Shown: positions 20,738 to 25,577 of the stretch, in pieces | How the letters are laid out: each line of letters begins with the position of its first letter | How positions within the stretch are numbered: the stretch's first letter is position 1 | Assembly: GCA_964350135.1 (NCBI GenBank) | Contig: CAYGJN010000027.1 | Span: 1-25,577 of the forward strand | Source: CAYGJN01 sp964350135 | Lineage (GTDB): Bacteria > Bdellovibrionota > Bacteriovoracia > Bacteriovoracales > Bacteriovoracaceae | Length of the DNA stretch: 25,577 bases | Direction: 5' to 3' | The notes under the pieces: model-generated | Seen by the model: the letters and a program-made list of their open reading frames with translations, nothing else | The model's database searches: none | Told to the model about the DNA's origin: nothing | Made by a program: the position numbers and the translations under genes

Positions 20738-22618
20738 TTACGAGGTTAGACGTCTTCGACTACTTAGACTTAAAAGAAAACTTAATCCCAGAACTAAAAT
20801 CAGATTTCCAGAACCACCGCTACCACCGTCCGTATTAATTGTGCCGCACAGTCCTATTAATGATTCTTTCTTTATTTCAACGCCACCGCTCTCGGAGCTT
20901 GCCTGGGCAGCGTCTCCCGATGGAGTTGCTGGAGATGATGCTTCCACTCCAAAAGGCTGAACAGACTGAGTATTTGGGCCTTGCATACAAGACGTATTGT
21001 CAGCGTAGGGTTGGTAGTTTTTAAAATTAATCATATTAAATTCACTACCGTCTTTCTCACTTACTGAGAAAATCACCATATAGTGATTAAGTTGATCAAG
21101 CATTGATAAAGAAGAGGGGAAAAAATCATTATTATTAAAACTTGTGCCTCTATTAAGTGGTTGAGGAATAAGTTCAACATTAAAAATATTATTACTAGCA
21201 TTTACTACATCTAGTGGTATTCGACCGATAATATCAATATCAGGACTAGTCTCAACATTTGCAAAGCTATGATTTGTATCTAAGTTAATTTCTACAAAAT
21301 CAAAATCACTATCTGGGAAGTACTCTGAAGGTCCTCCTACTCTTTCAGCGTATAGGTTAATTCTATTAGCGGAATAAAGTCCCTGGGCAACAATTTTAAC
21401 ATCTAGATAGAGATCACTTGCTCCATAACCTGAAGCTATAATATCAAAATCTGTTAAATCGATTTGATACTTATCACTGTTTCTTTGAGCTGGATTATTA
21501 AGAATCGTTAGTGAGTTGTTTTCATTAATAGATGATTGCAAAAAGAATCCAGTCCTGGCCTGCCCTAAGCTGCCATTACTATTTACCAAGTTAATTTCAT
21601 TCGTTGATGAAGCCGTACTCGTATAAAGAAGAGGTGTATCAAAAGAACAAGCAATACTAAGATTTCCTAAATCCACAAAAGACTGACTAAGAGTAAGGCC
21701 GACTCCTTCTGGAAAACCATCGTATTGAACGCCACATTTAGTATAATAAGCTCCTCTCCAGTCACCAGAAGAACAAAAATCTTTTTCTATAGTTGAATAA
21801 AAATCAGGAGGACTCGCACTTGTACCAAAGGGAGAAATATATAAAAAGTATGTATCGTTTAAGGGAAGTCCTTTTAAACTAAAAGTTCCACCACTATCAG
21901 TTACAACTGAAAGGATCACTTCACCTGTTTCTGCTGAAATAGCATGTACATGGGCACCAAAAACACCAATGATAGAATCTGAGCCCGCAATATTTCCTGT
22001 AATCGTTCCGTAGCTGCCAATTGGATAAGTATTTCTAACTGCTAACTTATCATCAGAGCTTGTTGAAAATTGTCCTTTGAAAACAGTATAAAACATCGTT
22101 GAGTTATGAACTTGGCCGTGACCTAAACCAATCAAATGACCGAGCTCATGAGTGATAATATCTCCTAAGTAAAAAGGACCTCCGGCAGAGGAGTTATTTG
22201 TAATTGTTGCATCAGCTGAAAAGTCTTTACTGTCATTGATTGCAATATCAGCCTCAATTAATCTCCCACTGGCCGTGTAATAAGTTAGCGTAGTAACAGC
22301 TAGTACTGAAGATCCAAAACTAGGTGATGTTGAAAAGTAAATATCATTTCGATCTTCTTGAATCGTACTCGTACTATTTCTACTAATTGAAATATTTCCG
22401 TTACCGTTCCAATTACTTAAACCTAAATCTATGATTGAATTAACATCTGAACTTGAAATTGAATTATTATTAACTGGATCAACCCAAACTTGAATTGAAG
22501 TTTGCCCGGAAGGCCATACTATATTATCCCCAAGATCAGATTTATTCTGAACAAATGAATAAGCATTAAAAGCAAGACAAAGACTAAAAAGCCAGAGCCT
22601 TATGTGCTTTTTTATCAT
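20738..22618 (-). CDS. Exported matrixin-type (M10) zinc metalloprotease with C-terminal sorting tail
   Basis: The 626-residue protein has a signal peptide (ends NAYSF). It has the metzincin zinc motif HELGHLIGLGH (H157, E158, H161, H167) followed closely by a Met-turn candidate STMF (Met175), as in matrixins. IVWPSGQTSIQVWVDP near the mature start is typical of bacterial matrixins. After the catalytic domain comes a carboxypeptidase-regulatory-like beta sandwich (TITGNIAGSD...GGTFSLKGLP, ~204-255), then beta-rich modules. The C-terminus is tripartite: a Cys (LCGTINT), a Gly/Ser linker (DGGSGGSG), a hydrophobic helix LILVLGLSFLLSL, and SSRRR. This resembles GlyGly-CTERM or MYXO-CTERM tails, which are processed by rhombosortase-type proteases for surface attachment. 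ATG 22618 is 8 bp behind the upstream gene's stop, with GAGAG as ribosome site. Confidence 0.85.
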   Translation of the reverse strand: MIKKHIRLWLFSLCLAFNAYSFVQNKSDLGDNIVWPSGQTSIQVWVDPVNNNSISSSDVNSIIDLGLSNWNGNGNISISRNSTSTIQEDRNDIYFSTSPSFGSSVLAVTTLTYYTASGRLIEADIAINDSKDFSADATITNNSSAGGPFYLGDIITHELGHLIGLGHGQVHNSTMFYTVFKGQFSTSSDDKLAVRNTYPIGSYGTITGNIAGSDSIIGVFGAHVHAISAETGEVILSVVTDSGGTFSLKGLPLNDTYFLYISPFGTSASPPDFYSTIEKDFCSSGDWRGAYYTKCGVQYDGFPEGVGLTLSQSFVDLGNLSIACSFDTPLLYTSTASSTNEINLVNSNGSLGQARTGFFLQSSINENNSLTILNNPAQRNSDKYQIDLTDFDIIASGYGASDLYLDVKIVAQGLYSANRINLYAERVGGPSEYFPDSDFDFVEINLDTNHSFANVETSPDIDIIGRIPLDVVNASNNIFNVELIPQPLNRGTSFNNNDFFPSSLSMLDQLNHYMVIFSVSEKDGSEFNMINFKNYQPYADNTSCMQGPNTQSVQPFGVEASSPATPSGDAAQASSESGGVEIKKESLIGLCGTINTDGGSGGSGNLILVLGLSFLLSLSSRRRLTS

Positions 22619-22626
22619 TTAGACTC

Positions 22627-23385
22627 TCACTGGCTACGAACTGATAAACTAAAACCAAGCCAAAATACTANNNNNNNNNNAAAAAGAACAAAGAGAATAA
22701 CAAGTAATTCTTTGTTAAATGGTGCAGATGTCTCATCTTCATGTGGGTTATTTTTAAAGGACTTTGCATTTGCAGGAGTTCTTTTCATACGATCTTTTTT
22801 TAATTTTTGAAACTTTCCATTACCATTTGCGATTATAATATCTGTTTCTTTATAAGCTTCTGTAAGCTTTGAAGAAAAATGACTTTCTTCCAAGAGTTTT
22901 TCGAATTTATCATAATCGATTGAGCCAATACCTTCCTTATCTCTAAATATTTCAGACTCAAGATAAAGATCACCACCTTTTCTTTTCAGTGAATACTTTC
23001 CTGAGGCTAGGTTATGAACCCAGAAGGAACCTTCGCTATCTTTTAAAAATAAAACAACTCGCTCACCTTCTTTAAATTTAGGAACACCTTCTACTTTATA
23101 TGTTCTTCCGCCCCAAATCCCACCAGGGAAACGAACCTTAATTCCATTATTTGTTACGATTTGATTAAATTTTACACCCAGTGATTTTTCAATACTGATT
23201 GTTGCTTCTGTTATAATAATTCCAGATTTATCTTTTTTATAAATTGATCCCTGGTAAGAACCAAGTACAACAGCATCTGAATCTTCAATCTTATTTTCAA
23301 TACTTAAAGGGATAAATGTTGTTGCCCTAAGAACAGGAAAACAACAAAAAATAAGACCAACTATCCAAAGATGCTTTTTACTCAT
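22627..23385 (-). CDS. Exported partner protein of the matrixin, C-terminal membrane segment (contains gap)
   Basis: The ~252-residue protein has a signal peptide (KHLWIVGLIFCCFPVLRA) followed by TTFIPLSIENKIEDSDAVVLGSYQGSIY. This opening resembles exported proteins that neighbour matrixins in myxobacteria and relatives (recalled, not verified). A beta-rich domain follows (IWGGRTYKVEGVPKFKEGERVVLFLKD), then a charged stretch. The C-terminal end is a hydrophobic helix (ELLVILFVLF...VFWLGFSL) and VRSQ. The helix is interrupted by ten undetermined bases at 22671-22680, so its true sequence and frame are uncertain. ATG 23385 is preferred over ATG 23391 because AAGG (complement 23394-23397) is 8 bp rather than 2 bp away. 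The 8-bp gap to the matrixin gene implies translational coupling. No catalytic motif is seen; an inhibitor, chaperone or anchor of the protease is possible. Confidence 0.65.
   Translation of the reverse strand: MSKKHLWIVGLIFCCFPVLRATTFIPLSIENKIEDSDAVVLGSYQGSIYKKDKSGIIITEATISIEKSLGVKFNQIVTNNGIKVRFPGGIWGGRTYKVEGVPKFKEGERVVLFLKDSEGSFWVHNLASGKYSLKRKGGDLYLESEIFRDKEGIGSIDYDKFEKLLEESHFSSKLTEAYKETDIIIANGNGKFQKLKKDRMKRTPANAKSFKNNPHEDETSAPFNKELLVILFVLFXXXXVFWLGFSLSVRSQ
22671..22680. other. Assembly gap of ten N
   Basis: Ten consecutive undetermined bases fall inside the C-terminal membrane-helix codons of the matrixin partner gene. The true gap length is unknown, so the C-terminus of that protein and the 8-bp distance to the next gene depend on the assembly. 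Confidence 0.95.
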
Positions 23386-23402
23386 AACCATCGCCTTTTT
23401 AT

Positions 23403-23422
23403 AAAATACTCAGTAGTATTTT
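23403..23422. promoter_or_regulatory. Perfect palindrome just upstream of the matrixin-partner gene
   Basis: AAAATACT (23403-23410) and AGTATTTT (23415-23422) are 8-bp arms around CAGT. They end a few bases from the AAGG ribosome site on the minus strand. It could be an operator or a leader hairpin; read on the minus strand it ends TTTTAT, so a weak terminator is also possible. Confidence 0.4.
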
Positions 23423-23425
23423 CGG

Positions 23426-23481
23426 CAAAACGAAGCAAAAGCTTTAGCGTTTTGGTCAGGAATTAAACATTAATTGTTTAA
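23426..23481. other. Two further inverted repeats behind the UvrA-like gene
   Basis: CAAAACG (23426-23432) pairs with CGTTTTG (23448-23454), with inner AAGC/GCTT and a 3-nt bulge. TTAAACA (23463-23469) pairs with TGTTTAA (23475-23481) and overlaps the TAA stop of the UvrA-like gene. Neither has a proper T-tract on the minus strand, so termination is uncertain. Together with the palindrome at 23403-23422 they fill the 92-bp spacer. Confidence 0.35.
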
Positions 23482-25577
23482 CCTAGAGCAATTTGATAAT
23501 CTGATAAGTCATTGAAAATACGATGATTATCAATAATTAGAATCGTATTACTCTGACTTGAGAGTCTTTTAAGAAGTCTGGCCAAGGATACAAGCTCCTT
23601 ATCAGAAAGACCGAAAGAGATATTTTCAAAAATAAGCATATGATCTTTTGGGTTTTGAGTAATAAGAGATACTAGGTTTACTCTTTGTCGTTCACCGCCG
23701 GATAAACTATTAAGCTTTCTATTTAATGAAAGATAATCCAAATTTAGCAATTGTAAGTATTCCCAAATTCTCATGAATTTTGGAGTTAATTTTATATTAG
23801 GTAAAACTTTGCTAATTGGTCTTGAGTAAGTTTCCCAGGCAGTCATTTTTCCATCAAAAATATCTGCATACTGTTTTTTAAGGCCCCGCCCTGAACATTG
23901 CTCACATTCCAGCTCTATATCTTCAAGGTAAACCATATCAATAATAAGCTTTCCGCTCCCTTCACATTTGGAACATCTTCCAAGGTCTGAATTAGATGAA
24001 AAATGTCCTTTTTCCAATCCAAGTGCTCTTGAAACATAAAGACCAGCAAAATGTTTTCTCACTTCAGGAGCTAAACCAAGAAATGAGCCAATCGTAGAAC
24101 GGCTTGTAACTTTTCCCATGCTCGCAGAAATTGCAAATACTGAAGTAATCTCACTATCAAGACTTATGCTCTCTACTTCAATCCTTGATTTTAAACTTAA
24201 TCTGTTTTCGATTTTATCTATAAGTACCTTGGGAAATGCTTCAAAAAAATATTCTGACTTTCCAGAGTTAGACTCTCCATCAATTTGAGTAATACAATCA
24301 ATTGGGATTTTAAAACTTTTTTTATCCCAGTTATCGATAGAAAGATTATTAACCTTAATCCAGGAAATTGGTTTTCTTTTTTCAAATTTAATTTTTTTGT
24401 ACTTATCAATCTTTTTGCTTGGATTACCTTCAAAAAGAACCTCTCCCCCTAGATGCCCCGCACCTTCTCCCATTTTTATTAAATGGTCGCAGCTAGAATG
24501 AAAAAAGTCTGAGTGCTCTACTATAAGCACAGTATTACCCTGTTCTTTTAATTTAACTATCCCTTGAAAGAGCTTTTTCTGCTCTCTTAGACTAAGGCCA
24601 AGTGATGGCTCATCAAAAATAAATAATGATCCTGATCCCTCATAAGCAAGATACTTAACCATTAATAGTCTCTGATACACTCCTGCAGAAAGCCGCTTTG
24701 TTTTATCCAAAAGATATAAATTCCCAAGACCTATACTAACTGCAACTTTGAGTGAGCCCAATATAGATTTCATAAGGTTTTTAGTATAAGAATCAAAATT
24801 ATTATTCTTATTCACTAAATCAATTAATGCCTGGGATAGTTGGTCTAAGTTTTTCTTAAGCATATCTGAAAAATAAACGTCTTGAATTATTGTATTTCCC
24901 GCAATTTGATTAACCCTTGTACCACTACACAAGCTACAGGTTTGTTCTTTTTGTAAGTTTCTAAGAAGAATCCGAACATCTTTTTTATATTTTTTAGTTT
25001 CTAAATATTTAAATATTTTAACAAAGCCAGGAAAGTTTTCTCCTCCACTTTCAAAGATATCCCATACTTTTTTAGGATACTTTTTCAATGGTCGATCAAT
25101 AACTTTTAGTTTTTTAAGGTCCTTATAAAGAAGTGGTTTATATTTCGCGAGTCTTTTGTAGCGAAAAATTTCAATCCCGCCTTCATCAATGGGTTTATTA
25201 AGATCATGAAATATCTTTTCATCATTAAAAACAAGAACAGCTCCATGTCCAGAGCATTCTCTGCAAGCACCCAAGGCATTATACGATGAAAAAAACTCAA
25301 GCTTAAAGTCAGGAGTCGTTTCGGTACAGGAGGAACAAGACTTCTTTTTTGTCCACTTAACAGACTTTAACTTCTTGAGACCTTCAGTGTATAAATCTAA
25401 GCTCATGCCCTCTTTTAAGTTTGCTTGCTCAGAAAGTTTTTTATTAATAGCTTCAAGTCCTTTCCACTTAAATCTAAGAATTTCATAATGTGAATCCTCT
25501 CTTTCAAAAAGTTGTATTTCAATACTCTCTTGATTAAATGACCTTGCAGGCATCTCACCTTCGCTAAAAATACTTAA
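23478..25577 (-). CDS. Divergent UvrA paralog (tandem ABC ATPase), 5' end outside window
   Basis: The frame is open to the window edge, so the start and first Walker A are outside; residues here are numbered from Met at 25553. UvrA recognises DNA damage with two ABC cassettes carrying zinc modules. Visible in order: zinc module C73xxC76...C97xxC100, CSLCSGTR (C206, C209), first signature LSAGVYQR (288-295, degenerate), first Walker B FIFDEPSLGL (intact, D314 E315), second Walker A GESNSGKS (426-433), zinc module C527xxC530...C550xxC553, second signature LSGGERQR (617-624, intact) and second Walker B IFENISFGL (degenerate, Asp replaced by Phe). Canonical UvrA carries LSGGE and LDEPT in both halves. 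This is therefore a paralog rather than the housekeeping UvrA; a DNA-repair or specialised stress role is inferred. It leads the minus-strand block ending at lon. Confidence 0.85.
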   Translation of the reverse strand, partial: LSIFSEGEMPARSFNQESIEIQLFEREDSHYEILRFKWKGLEAINKKLSEQANLKEGMSLDLYTEGLKKLKSVKWTKKKSCSSCTETTPDFKLEFFSSYNALGACRECSGHGAVLVFNDEKIFHDLNKPIDEGGIEIFRYKRLAKYKPLLYKDLKKLKVIDRPLKKYPKKVWDIFESGGENFPGFVKIFKYLETKKYKKDVRILLRNLQKEQTCSLCSGTRVNQIAGNTIIQDVYFSDMLKKNLDQLSQALIDLVNKNNNFDSYTKNLMKSILGSLKVAVSIGLGNLYLLDKTKRLSAGVYQRLLMVKYLAYEGSGSLFIFDEPSLGLSLREQKKLFQGIVKLKEQGNTVLIVEHSDFFHSSCDHLIKMGEGAGHLGGEVLFEGNPSKKIDKYKKIKFEKRKPISWIKVNNLSIDNWDKKSFKIPIDCITQIDGESNSGKSEYFFEAFPKVLIDKIENRLSLKSRIEVESISLDSEITSVFAISASMGKVTSRSTIGSFLGLAPEVRKHFAGLYVSRALGLEKGHFSSNSDLGRCSKCEGSGKLIIDMVYLEDIELECEQCSGRGLKKQYADIFDGKMTAWETYSRPISKVLPNIKLTPKFMRIWEYLQLLNLDYLSLNRKLNSLSGGERQRVNLVSLITQNPKDHMLIFENISFGLSDKELVSLARLLKRLSSQSNTILIIDNHRIFNDLSDYQIALG

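Noticed and set aside
22604..22810. Plus-strand open frame running across the N gap
   Set aside because: It lies antisense to two signal-peptide-bearing genes and depends on undetermined bases.
23388..23400. TATAAA near the matrixin-partner start as a -10 element
   Set aside because: It abuts the ribosome site, so a transcript starting there would lack it; no -35 at proper spacing.
25553..25577. ATG 25553 as the true start of the UvrA-like protein
   Set aside because: The frame stays open to the window edge and the first Walker A of a UvrA is missing, so the gene must continue outside.
1..25577. tRNA genes, CRISPR arrays, insertion sequences
   Set aside because: No cloverleaf-like segments, no spaced direct repeats and no transposase frames were seen on either strand.

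Overview
The window is AT-rich bacterial chromosome. Gene content and family features suggest a member of the Bdellovibrionota, most likely a marine Bacteriovoracaceae/Halobacteriovorax-type predator. This is an inference from low GC, many signal-peptide-bearing hydrolases, and a bacterial histone-fold gene of the kind known from Bdellovibrio. It is not proven by a marker gene such as 16S rRNA. No rRNA, tRNA, CRISPR array, transposon or integrase is visible, and no gene-free stretch exceeds 300 bases.

Left part (1-4.5 kb): the 3' part of recA, a strong terminator, and recX starting directly behind it. Then come two secreted enzymes in tandem, a two-HKD phospholipase D-family protein and a pectin-acetylesterase/Notum-family serine esterase. 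Each has a palindrome that covers its ribosome binding site. Tail-to-tail with them is a small gene that fuses an N-terminal cysteine/histidine zinc module to a C-terminal histone fold. I regard this as the most interesting single gene here.

Middle (4.5-14.5 kb): a near-consensus sigma-54 promoter drives a gene of unknown function with TPR-like helices. It is followed by alaS, overlapped by an orphan peptide-binding lipoprotein gene. From 10.0 to 12.3 kb the genes are short and strictly alternate in strand: degenerate receiver, GNAT-fold protein, XRE regulator, FlgT-C-like exported protein, small unknown. Two of the tail-to-tail junctions overlap by 18-20 bp. A long-chain acyl-CoA synthetase and rpoZ follow, the latter with a clear sigma-70 promoter.

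Right part (14.6-25.6 kb): a large M6-type metalloprotease lipoprotein shares a bidirectional terminator with lon on the opposite strand. Behind lon, all on the minus strand, lie an exported AMIN-like protein, a matrixin-type zinc protease with a GlyGly-CTERM-like tail, and its short-spaced partner with a C-terminal membrane segment (interrupted by a 10-N assembly gap). Last is a divergent UvrA paralog whose two ATP sites look unequally degenerate; its reading frame runs off the window.

Overall, housekeeping genes (recA/recX, alaS, rpoZ, lon, acyl-CoA synthetase) are interleaved with exported hydrolases plausibly used on prey or environmental polymers, and with small regulatory or chromatin-type proteins.
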